From assembly GCA_027063785.1 (NCBI GenBank), contig JAMORC010000023.1:1-37756 (forward strand): a stretch of DNA of 37,756 nt. Reading direction: 5' to 3'. This stretch comes from Desulfurobacteriaceae bacterium. Lineage in GTDB: Bacteria > Aquificota > Aquificia > Desulfurobacteriales > Desulfurobacteriaceae. The notes under the pieces are model-generated. The model saw only the letters and a program-made list of their open reading frames with translations, did no database searches and had not been told where the DNA came from. Position 1 is the first letter of the stretch. Each line of letters begins with the position of its first letter. Shown here piece after piece: positions 1-8,004 of this stretch. The position numbers and the translations under genes are program-made.

Positions 1-17
1 AAAGGACTTGAGGAAGA

Positions 18-599
18 TTAGCTTTCAATCAAGTTAAATTGCAGGATTATAGCTCCTTTTTCTTTCATTTCCTCTATTGCCCTCTTTCCGTCTCCTTTTT
101 TCAGTTCAACAGCTTTAACGGCATCCTCTAACAGAAATGTAGTAAAACCCAGGTTGAGGGATCCGAAAACCGAATGTTTCACGCAGTACTCTGTAGCAAC
201 TCCGCAGATAAAAAGCCTTCTGATTCCCCTTTCTTCCAACAGACTCCGGAGAATAGTCCCTTGGAAAGCAGAGTATGCTTCAAGTTCCGGTCTGTCTCCC
301 TTATTTATGATAAAAGCTCCCGGAGGAACTCGAAGGGATTCGTGGAAGGCTGCTCCTTCACTCCACTGTACGCAGTGGACCGGCCAGATTCCGCCGTTTT
401 CTTTAAAAGATATATGGTTTTCGGGGTGCCAGTCTCTGCTAAAGAAGAGGGGCAACCCCCTCTTCTCAAAAAGGTCAATATAGCGGTTTACGGTGGGGAC
501 GATTTCATCTGCTTCCGGAACAGGGAGCGCCCCGCCGGGCATGAAATCTTTCTGCATATCAACGACGAGTAAGGCATCACGGGAAGTAAGCTTAACCAT
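18..599 (-). CDS. pncA: Nicotinamidase (PncA-type isochorismatase-fold hydrolase)
   Basis: Predicted to hydrolyse nicotinamide to nicotinate and ammonia in the cytoplasm, feeding NAD salvage. The 193-aa product has the usual length and layout of the family. D14 (in DMQKDFM), K100 and C139 (in ATEYC) sit where the Asp-Lys-Cys catalytic triad belongs. D56, H58 and H75 match the metal-binding ligands of PncA, with H62 close by. The ATG abuts the TAA of the upstream kinase-like gene with no spacing, so translation is probably coupled. It is the last gene of the murD-to-pncA string inside the window; only 17 bases lie beyond its stop. Another isochorismatase-fold amidase is possible, but the DWHPENH and WPVHC motifs favour nicotinamidase. 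Confidence 0.87.
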   Translation of the reverse strand: MVKLTSRDALLVVDMQKDFMPGGALPVPEADEIVPTVNRYIDLFEKRGLPLFFSRDWHPENHISFKENGGIWPVHCVQWSEGAAFHESLRVPPGAFIINKGDRPELEAYSAFQGTILRSLLEERGIRRLFICGVATEYCVKHSVFGSLNLGFTTFLLEDAVKAVELKKGDGKRAIEEMKEKGAIILQFNLIES

Positions 600-1454
600 T
601 TACTCCTCGACTACCAAGTTAAATGCTTTTAATACCAATTCTGTTGCGTTTTCAACGGAAAGCTTTGAAGTATTAAGTTTCAGGTGGAAGAGGTCTATTT
701 TACTTATGTCTTCATCACATATGTCCCTGTAGAATTCCCGCTCCTTTTCATCTACTTTTTTAAGCTGTTTTTCGGCCTGCTCCAAGGAAATTCCTGCTTT
801 ATCCGCAAAGGTTTTTACCCTGTCTGCAAACGGAGCTTCAACCTTCACGTGAAGGGAATTGGGATATTCCTGTAGTATGCAAGCTGCCCCGTGGCCGACG
901 ATCACAACATTATTTGAAACTGCAAATGCTGTTACGGCTTTAGTCAGTGCTTCCCTGAATTCTTCGAAGGATATCTCTTTCTTCTTTTCTCCGAAAATTG
1001 CTCCGAAATCTATGAGGTTCTTGTCCAGCTGGAATAGATCAAAGAAGGAAAGCTTGGAAGGTACGTATTTGAATTCGTCAAACTCTTCAATTTTCCATTC
1101 AGGAACTCCGAGCCTCTGAGCAACTTCCGAAAGGATTTCTGTGTAAACCAGCTTGTAGCCGAGCTTCTCGGCAACGGACTTTGCGACTTCAAGTCCAAGA
1201 GAGCCGAGTTCGTAAGTAACTGTAATCACGCCCATTTTTCCCTCCAGTAGTTTATCTCTGTATTTTGGATCTTCCATCAGGTTCATTCTAATTTTATCAA
1301 CTATTTCCACAAAGAAATCCTCTCCAATCCTTTCTGGAAGGATGATATCAAGTCGGTAGAGGAGCTTCTCGATAGCCGGCAACACGTCCTCACAGCAGAG
1401 GGCGAGTTCTTCGTCCTCGTAAAGGATGTCTAAAGCGTCGTCAACCCTGCTCAT
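600..1454 (-). CDS. Cytidylate kinase-like family protein
   Basis: A 284-aa protein resembling the cytidylate kinase-like family (Pfam Cytidylate_kin2 type). From about residue 75 it has a beta strand plus a Gly-rich turn (ITVTYELGSLG) in place of a classical GxxxxGK[ST] P-loop, followed by VAEKLGY and a C-terminal helical lid-like region. The first ~70 residues are an acidic helical extension I cannot assign. The substrate is unknown, and the housekeeping CMP kinase role is not established. A longer reading from a TTG at 1469 is possible. The ATG at 1454 is preferred because GAGG lies 6 nt upstream of it. It overlaps the end of scpB by 14 nt, which suggests coupled translation. Confidence 0.7.
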   Translation of the reverse strand: MSRVDDALDILYEDEELALCCEDVLPAIEKLLYRLDIILPERIGEDFFVEIVDKIRMNLMEDPKYRDKLLEGKMGVITVTYELGSLGLEVAKSVAEKLGYKLVYTEILSEVAQRLGVPEWKIEEFDEFKYVPSKLSFFDLFQLDKNLIDFGAIFGEKKKEISFEEFREALTKAVTAFAVSNNVVIVGHGAACILQEYPNSLHVKVEAPFADRVKTFADKAGISLEQAEKQLKKVDEKEREFYRDICDEDISKIDLFHLKLNTSKLSVENATELVLKAFNLVVEE

Positions 1455-1959
1455 TGAATGCCTCGTCAATATCTATCGGGGGTAAATCTTGTATGGAGTT
1501 CAGGCCAAAGTGGTAGAGAAATGCTTCGGTGGTACCGTAGAGTTTCGGTCTTCCGGGAAGCTTCGCTCTGCCCACTACTCTTATTAATCCTTTGTCCAGC
1601 AGGGATTTAATCGCTCCATCAGGATTTTGTCCTCTAATCCTTGCAATTTCCTTCTTTGTGATGGGTTGGTTGTAAGCTACAATTGCCAAAACTTCAAGAA
1701 GATGCCTCGAGAGTTTTATCGGTCTGTCTTCTACAAAGTGCTTGAGGTCTTGGGAAAGGTCGGGAGCTGTGAAAAACCTGTATCCTCCCGCGATTTTTTT
1801 AAGGACTATTCCCCTTTCAGAATACTCTTCTTCAAGTTGACTTAGGATCTTTTTTACCTTCTCGATAGGAATGTTAAGCTTTGCTGAAAGATATTCTTCG
1901 GAAACGGCATCCTGAGAGAGAAAGAGAGCGGCTTCTATAAGTTTTTTATCCTTTTCCAT
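1441..1959 (-). CDS. scpB: Segregation and condensation protein B (ScpB)
   Basis: Subunit of the SMC-ScpA-ScpB complex that compacts and segregates the chromosome. The 172-aa protein shows the expected two winged-helix domains. The family's signature stretch is clear: ALFLSQDAVS near the N-terminus, then LLEVLAIVAYNQPITKKEIARIRG around residues 86-109, and a GRPKLYGTT motif near 136-144. The ATG overlaps the murG stop by 14 nt (ATGGAAAAGGATAA shares both frames), so it should be translationally coupled to murG. No scpA or smc is visible here. Pairing scpB with cell-wall genes could link growth and chromosome segregation, but this is only context. Confidence 0.92.
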   Translation of the reverse strand: MEKDKKLIEAALFLSQDAVSEEYLSAKLNIPIEKVKKILSQLEEEYSERGIVLKKIAGGYRFFTAPDLSQDLKHFVEDRPIKLSRHLLEVLAIVAYNQPITKKEIARIRGQNPDGAIKSLLDKGLIRVVGRAKLPGRPKLYGTTEAFLYHFGLNSIQDLPPIDIDEAFNEQG

Positions 1960-3037
1960 AATTAACCAACCTGTCCACTATTTCTTTGGTCGCATCGGGT
2001 TTTGAAAATTCCCTCATTCTTTCGGATAGGCGAACGGATATCATTATATCAAAGAGGAGAAGCTCTATAGTTTCCAGCAGTTTTTCTAAGCTGAGTTCAT
2101 TTTCCCTGTAAAGGAGTGCTGCTCCCCGGTCTGCCAGAAACTTGGCATTATAGTACTGGTGGTCATCTACTGCGTAGGGAAATGGAATAAAAAGTGTGGG
2201 AATTCCGAATATAGAAAGTTCCGATATTGTTAGCGCTCCCGCTCTGGAAACTGCTGCATCGGCTACGGCGTAAAGTTCCCATATTCTGCCGTAAAACTCA
2301 AAAACTCTTGCCTCAATTCCGGAGGACAGATAGGCTTCTTTGAGTCTGCCCGTTTTACCTTTACCGCAAACGTGAACTATTTGAAGCGAAGAGGAATAGC
2401 GGGAGAGGTAGGAAGAGAGCTTCTCAAAAGTTTTGTTTATCCATTGAGCACCTTGACTTCCGCCTAAGATAAGGAGAGTTTTCTTCTCCGTTGAGAGGTT
2501 TAGCTTTTGTAGTATTTTGCTTTTTTCTAGTTTTGCTGTTTCTTTGATTTTTTTTCTTATGGGATTTCCTGTAAAAATTGATGGGCAATAAAAATAACTT
2601 TCAGAAGAAGGGAAACCGACAAAAGCCATCCTGGAAAGTCGGGAAAGGAACCTATTCGTTCTACCCGGAACGGAATTCTGTTCTTGTATGAACAGGGGGA
2701 TACCCTTGATGTAAGATGCAACTCCCGCCGGAAAGGAAGCATACCCTCCGAAGACAATCGCAGCATCCGGAGAGAACTCGGAAATCGCCTCGACAGCACG
2801 TACAGTAGATTTTAGGAGGGATGGTACGGAAAGAAAAGCTCTTATCCCCTTTCCCATGAAACCTTTAGATTCAAGAAAAAGAGCGCGACACTTTAAGTTT
2901 CCCTTCTCTTGCCATTCGATTCTCCCTTTTGTGCCAAAGTAAAGGACGTTAATACCCCGAGATAGAAGCTCTTCAATTACGGCAAGGGCAGGGAAGAAAT
3001 GTCCTCCCGTACCTCCACCGGCAACAAGGATCCTCAA
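1946..3037 (-). CDS. murG: UDP-N-acetylglucosamine transferase MurG
   Basis: Transfers GlcNAc from UDP-GlcNAc to lipid I to make lipid II on the cytoplasmic face of the membrane. The 363-aa protein has the GT-B fold hallmarks. Residues 7-13 are the Gly-rich GGGTGGH loop. An EQNSVPGRTNR segment binds acceptor/phosphate, and GGSQGA followed by a SRAGALTISE motif forms the C-terminal nucleotide-sugar site. The start is TTG at 3037: GGGAGGTGG lies immediately upstream and the protein begins exactly at the conserved first beta strand (RILVAGGG). It follows ftsW with a 12-nt gap. Confidence 0.97.
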   Translation of the reverse strand: MRILVAGGGTGGHFFPALAVIEELLSRGINVLYFGTKGRIEWQEKGNLKCRALFLESKGFMGKGIRAFLSVPSLLKSTVRAVEAISEFSPDAAIVFGGYASFPAGVASYIKGIPLFIQEQNSVPGRTNRFLSRLSRMAFVGFPSSESYFYCPSIFTGNPIRKKIKETAKLEKSKILQKLNLSTEKKTLLILGGSQGAQWINKTFEKLSSYLSRYSSSLQIVHVCGKGKTGRLKEAYLSSGIEARVFEFYGRIWELYAVADAAVSRAGALTISELSIFGIPTLFIPFPYAVDDHQYYNAKFLADRGAALLYRENELSLEKLLETIELLLFDIMISVRLSERMREFSKPDATKEIVDRLVNYGKG

Positions 3038-3049
3038 ACCACCTCCCGG

Positions 3050-4207
3050 TTACGCAAATCTTCCTCTTCCGTCGAGCTTAACGCCGACCTTCGACTCACC
3101 CGGCAGAAGTCTGGCAATGTTCATAAGGAGCCCCACAGCCAGAAAGCAACCTATAAGCGAACTTCCTCCAAGGCTCATAAAGGGCAGAGTTATACCCGTG
3201 GTGGGAAGAAGTCCAAGGTTTACTCCTATGTGAACCATTGCCTGAAGGAATATATAGAGGGTGAGGCCAAGAGCCATTGACCTTCCTACTAATTCATCAC
3301 TCCTATCAGCTATGGAAAGGCCGAAGTAGAGGAATAGGAAAAAAGAGAGGATAACTGCCAAAGCTCCAATAACTCCGGTTTCCTCGGCTATGTGGGCAAA
3401 CATAAAGTCACTGAAGGCAAATGTTAAAAAGAGGAACTTTGATTGAACACCCTGTCCTATTCCCATTCCGAAAAGTCCTCCTTTTGCAAAGGCTACAAAG
3501 GCCTGAACCAGCTGGTAACTGCTGTACTTACCGGAGGTTTGGAAGTACTCTTTTGGGTCGAGAAGCATCTTTATCCTTGCAAGCCTATAAGGTGCTGTAA
3601 CAACCGCAAGGACAAAGAGGACTGCTCCGGCACTCACAGGAGTAAGTATGTACTTTGCATCAAATCCGGTTATAAAGAGAACAGCAAATATAACTATAGA
3701 AAGTATCATCGCTGATCCGAGATCACCTTCGGCGAGGATCAGCAGGACAGGCAGAAAAGCCAAAAACATAAAACCGAGAAAGTATGCCCAGTTGTCCTTT
3801 ATCTGATAATACTTATACTGAATGTAGCCTGAAACGAAGATAATTACCAAAACTTTTGCAAGCTCTGCCGGCTGAAAAGAGATTCCCCCTACAACTATCC
3901 AGCTTTTAGAATTATTTATTTCCCTACCAAATATTAGAACGGATATAAGAAGCAAGTTGGCAAAAAGGTAAATAAACCAGAGAAACTTTTTTCTTGCAAT
4001 TTTCCTGTAATTAAACTTAGTATTAACAATCAGTGCCAGCAAAACCCCTATCATGAGAGCGATTCCCTGCTTTATAACGTATAAGTAGGGGGAAACTCCT
4101 TTGGACAAGGAGAAAAAGTAAGCACCGGTATAAACAAAAATTAATCCGGAAAGCGAGAGAATTAGGGATAAAAAGAATAGAAACCATGCAGCCAATTTCC
4201 TATTCAA
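3050..4207 (-). CDS. ftsW: Lipid II polymerase / cell-division protein FtsW (SEDS family)
   Basis: A multispanning SEDS-family glycosyltransferase that polymerises lipid II at the septum. The 385-aa protein is strongly hydrophobic, with about ten predicted membrane segments. It carries the family motifs SWIVVGGISFQPAELAK, LILAEGDLGSA (containing the conserved catalytic-type Asp) and GLLPTTGITLPFMSLGGSS near the C-terminus. RodA is the alternative. Placement between murD and murG, as in classical dcw clusters, favours FtsW. The start is TTG at 4207 with GGAGGG 4 nt upstream. It overlaps the murD stop by 8 nt. Confidence 0.94.
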   Translation of the reverse strand: MNRKLAAWFLFFLSLILSLSGLIFVYTGAYFFSLSKGVSPYLYVIKQGIALMIGVLLALIVNTKFNYRKIARKKFLWFIYLFANLLLISVLIFGREINNSKSWIVVGGISFQPAELAKVLVIIFVSGYIQYKYYQIKDNWAYFLGFMFLAFLPVLLILAEGDLGSAMILSIVIFAVLFITGFDAKYILTPVSAGAVLFVLAVVTAPYRLARIKMLLDPKEYFQTSGKYSSYQLVQAFVAFAKGGLFGMGIGQGVQSKFLFLTFAFSDFMFAHIAEETGVIGALAVILSFFLFLYFGLSIADRSDELVGRSMALGLTLYIFLQAMVHIGVNLGLLPTTGITLPFMSLGGSSLIGCFLAVGLLMNIARLLPGESKVGVKLDGRGRFA

Positions 4208-5441
4208 ACGTTCCCTCCAGTTTTTTTACTATCGATTTGAACCTTTCTCCTCTTTCTTCAAAGTTCTTAAACATGTCGAAACTGGCACAGCCCGGGGAGA
4301 AAAGAACAGTATCGACTGCCAGATCAAGGGCTAAGGAGAAGGCCTTTTTAACTGCACTCTCAAGATTCTCTTCCAGGAAAGAGGGAATAAAAGGGGAAAA
4401 AGTATCAAAGAGTTTTTCTCCCGTTTCTCCGATAAAAACGGCGGCAGAAACTCTTTCCTTAAAGAGCGAGATAAGAGGCGAAAAATCCAATCCTTTATCG
4501 CTTCCCCCCGCAATCAAAACAACGTTTTTAAAACTCTCTACCGCTTTTCTGAGGGAATCTACGTTTGTAGACTTAGAATCGTTGTAGAAAGAAATCCCGG
4601 ATACCTTTCCGACAAACTCTGTCCTGTGGGGAAGGCCGTGAAAGCTTTTAAGTCCCTCTGCTATTTCTTCACTTCCCAGGCCAAAAGCAAAGAGCAGCAA
4701 AGCTGCTGCCATGTAGTTCTCAATATTGTGAACACCTTTCAGAGGCAACCTGCTTAAAGATAACCTTCCACCCGGGTAATAAATAAAGTCTCCGTTGACG
4801 TAGGCGTCGGCTTTCCTTTTCCTGCTGAAAAAGAGAAAGTTGTCCCCTTTAATGCCGGACAGGTTCGGATCGTCAAAGTTAACAACAGAAATTTCGGAGC
4901 GTTTTACCAGGCTTACCTTTACAGAGGCGTACTCTTCGAAGCTCCTGTACCTGTTGAGGTGATCGGGCGTAATGTTCAAGATAGCAGAAGCATAACATTT
5001 AAAGTCAACAAGATCCTCTATTTGGAAGCTTGATAGCTCGAGAACGGAGATAGAATCCTTCTCTGTTTTATCGGCAAAAGAAGTAAACGGAATTCCGAAG
5101 TTACCGCCTATAAATGTCTTGTAACCGGCATTTTTTAAAACATGGTGGACAATAGCTGTTGTTGTACTCTTCCCGTTCGTTCCGGTAATTGAAATTATGG
5201 TGCCTCGGGCAAACCTGTAACCGATTTCAACTTCTCCCAAAACGGGAATTCCTTTCTTTTCAAGCCTTTTAACAACGGGATGTTCACGTGAGAATCCGGG
5301 CGACTTAACGGCAATAGTAAATGAAACGTCGGGAAGCGTCGGTGAAGAATCTTCATAAAACCAGACTTTCCAGCCTTTTGACCTTAGAAGTTTTGAGGCA
5401 GAAGTTCCGCTTTTTCCTCTTCCTAAAACCAGAGCTTTCAC
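4200..5441 (-). CDS. murD: UDP-N-acetylmuramoylalanine-D-glutamate ligase MurD
   Basis: Adds D-glutamate to UDP-MurNAc-L-Ala using ATP, a cytoplasmic step of peptidoglycan precursor synthesis. The 413-aa protein shows an N-terminal Rossmann-like loop (GRGKSG, 7-12), the Mur ligase P-loop GTNGKST at 87-93, a LNITPDHLNRY motif, and a C-terminal domain with GLPHRTEFV and FYNDSKSTN. All are diagnostic of MurD. The GTG start at 5441 has GGAG 7 nt upstream. It is the first gene of the minus-strand cell-wall cluster and has its own candidate promoter just upstream. Confidence 0.97.
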   Translation of the reverse strand: MKALVLGRGKSGTSASKLLRSKGWKVWFYEDSSPTLPDVSFTIAVKSPGFSREHPVVKRLEKKGIPVLGEVEIGYRFARGTIISITGTNGKSTTTAIVHHVLKNAGYKTFIGGNFGIPFTSFADKTEKDSISVLELSSFQIEDLVDFKCYASAILNITPDHLNRYRSFEEYASVKVSLVKRSEISVVNFDDPNLSGIKGDNFLFFSRKRKADAYVNGDFIYYPGGRLSLSRLPLKGVHNIENYMAAALLLFAFGLGSEEIAEGLKSFHGLPHRTEFVGKVSGISFYNDSKSTNVDSLRKAVESFKNVVLIAGGSDKGLDFSPLISLFKERVSAAVFIGETGEKLFDTFSPFIPSFLEENLESAVKKAFSLALDLAVDTVLFSPGCASFDMFKNFEERGERFKSIVKKLEGTFE

Positions 5442-5469
5442 GAAACTCTCCGGATTTTTGTTAGGTTAG

Positions 5470-5499
5470 AATATAAGTGTTTTTTGAGTTTATTTTCAA
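5470..5499 (-). promoter_or_regulatory. Candidate sigma70 promoter for murD-ftsW-murG cluster
   Basis: On the minus strand, TTGAAA (5494-5499) and TATATT (5470-5475) are separated by 18 nt and lie just ahead of the murD GTG, predicting a leader of about 20 nt. The box quality is good, but the start point was judged by eye. It overlaps the divergent promoter of the peptidase gene, so the two polymerase sites probably exclude each other. Confidence 0.6.
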
Positions 5500-5513
5500 A
5501 TAACCTGTAAAAT
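5484..5513 (+). promoter_or_regulatory. Candidate sigma70 promoter for M16 peptidase gene
   Basis: On the plus strand, TTGAGT (5484-5489) and TAAAAT (5508-5513) have an 18-nt spacer. Transcription would begin near 5520. That excludes the ATG at 5517 as the practical start and supports the GTG at 5535, which has its own GGAG site. Confidence 0.55.
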
Positions 5514-5534
5514 TATATGGTAAATGGAGCTAGC

Positions 5535-6746
5535 GTGGTAAAGGTACAAAAGTTCAAAAACGGACTGACATGCGCCATCAAGAAAAGGGAGGACCTCAAC
5601 TCCGTCACAGTAACTGTATGGTTAAAAGCCGGAGCTTCTTACGAAAACGAGAAAAACCGCGGAGTTGCTCACTTTCTTGAACACATGCTCTTTAACGGAA
5701 GCGCTAATTTCCCTCCCGGGTATATAGACAGGGAAGTGGAAAGTATAGGAGGAGAAATAAACGCCGCGACTTCTTACGACTACACCTACTACTACATAAC
5801 GGCACCGGCAGAATGTACGGAAAGAGTAATAGAATTATTGGCAGAACTGGTTCTCAATCCTCTTCTTTCGGAAGAAATGGTTGAAAAGGAAAAACCTATA
5901 GTCCTTGAGGAAATAGCAAGAAGCCAAGACAATCCCCAGGAAGTATTTGTAGAGAAGTTTGCAGAAAAACTCTACAGGAAAGCACCTTATAAGTACCCGA
6001 TACTGGGATTTAAAGAAACCGTTGAAAGCTTTTCGGCAGAAACCCTAAGGGAATTTTACAGAAAGTTCTACACTCCCGACAGGATGGTTGTGGTAGTAGT
6101 CGGAAATGTAAATGAATCTCAAACAGAAAAGCTTTTGGAGGAACGCTTCGGCAAATTCGAAAGAAAACCAGAGAAAATCCCAACTCCGGAAACGGAAGAT
6201 GTAGGAGAAAGAAGCGGAGAATTTGAGATGAAAAGTTCTCTCGTAGCAGTTCCTTACGTCCAGATGGGATGGCTTCTTCCCCCTGCAAACAGAAACAGAG
6301 ATGTCTACCTCGAACTTCTCGATTCCCTGCTATCCTCCGGAAGGAGTTCCCTGCTTTACAGGGAACTGAAAGAAAAAGGCCTCGTCTTTTCTACTTCTTC
6401 CAACTACCAAAACCTTCTTTTCGGCTCAAACTACTCTGTAACCCTGATGACAGAAACTGTTGAAAAAGCAGTCGAAAAAACGCTGGCGCTAATGAGATCA
6501 ATCGAAGAAATTCCGAGAGAAGAGTTTGAAATAGCAAAGGAAAAGCTGATAAAAAACGAAATATTTTCAAGAGAAAGCGGGGAAGCAGAGGCAGATGCCA
6601 TAGGCTTTGCTTTATCTGTTATGGATGAAGTAGAGTATTTTTCAGAATATATAGAGGATCTTAAGAACGCAAAATACGAAGAGTTTCTGAAAATTGTTTC
6701 TTTCCTCAAAGAAAAGCCTCTAATAGGCTATCTCATTCCTCAGTAA
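5535..6746 (+). CDS. M16-family zinc metallopeptidase (processing-peptidase-like)
   Basis: A 403-aa single-unit member of the M16 (pitrilysin/mitochondrial processing peptidase) family. It has the inverted zinc motif HxxEH (HFLEH, H46/E49/H50) and the downstream acidic ligand region (LEEIARSQDNP, near residue 125). It also has the mid-protein NPQEVF...YP and FYRKFYTPDRMVVVVVGNV segments typical of M16B. No signal peptide is seen, so it is probably cytoplasmic or acts with a partner. Its substrate is unknown. GTG 5535 is chosen because GGAG lies 5 nt upstream. The ATG at 5517 has no ribosome site and probably precedes the transcription start. Its last 14 nt overlap the convergent lipoprotein gene. 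Confidence 0.88.
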   Translation: MVKVQKFKNGLTCAIKKREDLNSVTVTVWLKAGASYENEKNRGVAHFLEHMLFNGSANFPPGYIDREVESIGGEINAATSYDYTYYYITAPAECTERVIELLAELVLNPLLSEEMVEKEKPIVLEEIARSQDNPQEVFVEKFAEKLYRKAPYKYPILGFKETVESFSAETLREFYRKFYTPDRMVVVVVGNVNESQTEKLLEERFGKFERKPEKIPTPETEDVGERSGEFEMKSSLVAVPYVQMGWLLPPANRNRDVYLELLDSLLSSGRSSLLYRELKEKGLVFSTSSNYQNLLFGSNYSVTLMTETVEKAVEKTLALMRSIEEIPREEFEIAKEKLIKNEIFSRESGEAEADAIGFALSVMDEVEYFSEYIEDLKNAKYEEFLKIVSFLKEKPLIGYLIPQ

Positions 6747-7974
6747 GGCACCTAAGATTTTCTCTGTAAATTTTAAAACCGTATTCCCTTTTCAGCTCTT
6801 CAATCTTCTCTTCTAAAAGTTTTCTATACCGGTCAAGCTCCAGTTTTCTCTTAACCGTTCCGTAAGCATCACCGTACTTCATGGGCTTAGGAGGCTTTCT
6901 TTTAAGAACCTCTATCAAAAGAACCTTACCCGAAGGAACAGCAAGGAGAAGGTAATTCTCCTTAGAATCAAAAACCAACTTAGAAATGGGGTTTTTCTTA
7001 TCGCTGGAACTTACTGTCCACTTCTTCGCAGTAAACCTGACTTTTTCAGGAACAGCCTTGTCAACAGGAAAGCCTTCAGAAAGCTTATTCCTGGCAGCCT
7101 CAGCCTCTTTTAACGTATCAAAAACATAAACTACAACAGTAGCCCTACCGGGAAGCCTTAACTCACTCTTATGCTTTTCATAGTAATCCTTAATCTCCTT
7201 TTCGCTAACACTAACTTTTGAAAGAAGTTCTCTTTTAAAATCCCTAACGGCAAGTTCTTCCTTTAGCTTCAGAAGCTCATCCTGAAAATCCCGGTGCTTC
7301 TCGTAACCTGCTTCCTTTGCTTTTAAGTAGAGAGCATATTCGATAACAGCTCTCCTGAGTAGCTTATTACTAAACTTGCCCGGAAGAATAGGCCTCAGGT
7401 CAAAAAGCCTTATAGCTTTTCCCTTATAAATGGCAACAACATCAGAATCCTTCTTTGGAGATAAATTTCTAAATTCAATTTCCTTTTCAATCTTTGACAG
7501 GAATTTTTGCCTTCTTCTCACAAACTCCTGAGCTTTTAAGTTAATCTCAACAGAATGCTGGAGGTCGGGGGTTATCTTCTTTCCTTTCTTCTTTAATCTA
7601 TCCAAAATTTCATCAACTTTCGACTTTGAAACAGCCGGTTTCCCAACAAGGTCATTAAGGTAAGAATAAGCAAGCCTCTTTATTGTAAAACGCTCAATTT
7701 GCTTTCTAACTTCGGGTCTTTTAAAAAGTCCCTTTTTCTCTTCATAACTCAATATCAGTTGTCTTTCAAGGAGCTTATTAAGGAGCTTCCTCTTTCCTTC
7801 TTCTCCGCCGTAATATTTCCTAAGAAGAGAAGGAGAAAGGGACTCTTCAACTACCCGATAGTAAGAAAGAGAAATTTCCCTCGACCCGATCTTTGCGAGA
7901 GGAATATCCTGCGGACAAGCTGCAAGGGACACAAGCGGAACCTGCGTGAGAATAAATATAAAAGTTCTCTTCAC
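6733..7974 (-). CDS. SurA/PrsA-like peptidyl-prolyl isomerase lipoprotein
   Basis: A 413-aa exported protein likely to act as a periplasmic chaperone or foldase. The N-terminus is a short hydrophobic signal ending in a lipobox (LAAC, C20), so it should be lipid-anchored. Residues ~25-130 (LAKIGSREISLSYYRVV... then a Lys/Glu-rich helical stretch) resemble SurA_N-type chaperone domains. A weak parvulin-like segment (RATVVVYVFDTLKEAEAA...FPVDKA) occurs around 285-325. The protein is rich in Lys and coiled helices throughout. Isomerase activity is uncertain because the parvulin core is degenerate, so it may be a chaperone only. The GTG start has AGGAGG 5 nt upstream. Confidence 0.66.
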   Translation of the reverse strand: MKRTFIFILTQVPLVSLAACPQDIPLAKIGSREISLSYYRVVEESLSPSLLRKYYGGEEGKRKLLNKLLERQLILSYEEKKGLFKRPEVRKQIERFTIKRLAYSYLNDLVGKPAVSKSKVDEILDRLKKKGKKITPDLQHSVEINLKAQEFVRRRQKFLSKIEKEIEFRNLSPKKDSDVVAIYKGKAIRLFDLRPILPGKFSNKLLRRAVIEYALYLKAKEAGYEKHRDFQDELLKLKEELAVRDFKRELLSKVSVSEKEIKDYYEKHKSELRLPGRATVVVYVFDTLKEAEAARNKLSEGFPVDKAVPEKVRFTAKKWTVSSSDKKNPISKLVFDSKENYLLLAVPSGKVLLIEVLKRKPPKPMKYGDAYGTVKRKLELDRYRKLLEEKIEELKREYGFKIYRENLRCLTEE

Positions 7975-8004
7975 TTTATCCTCCTAAATGTTTAAACAAG
8001 TTTA

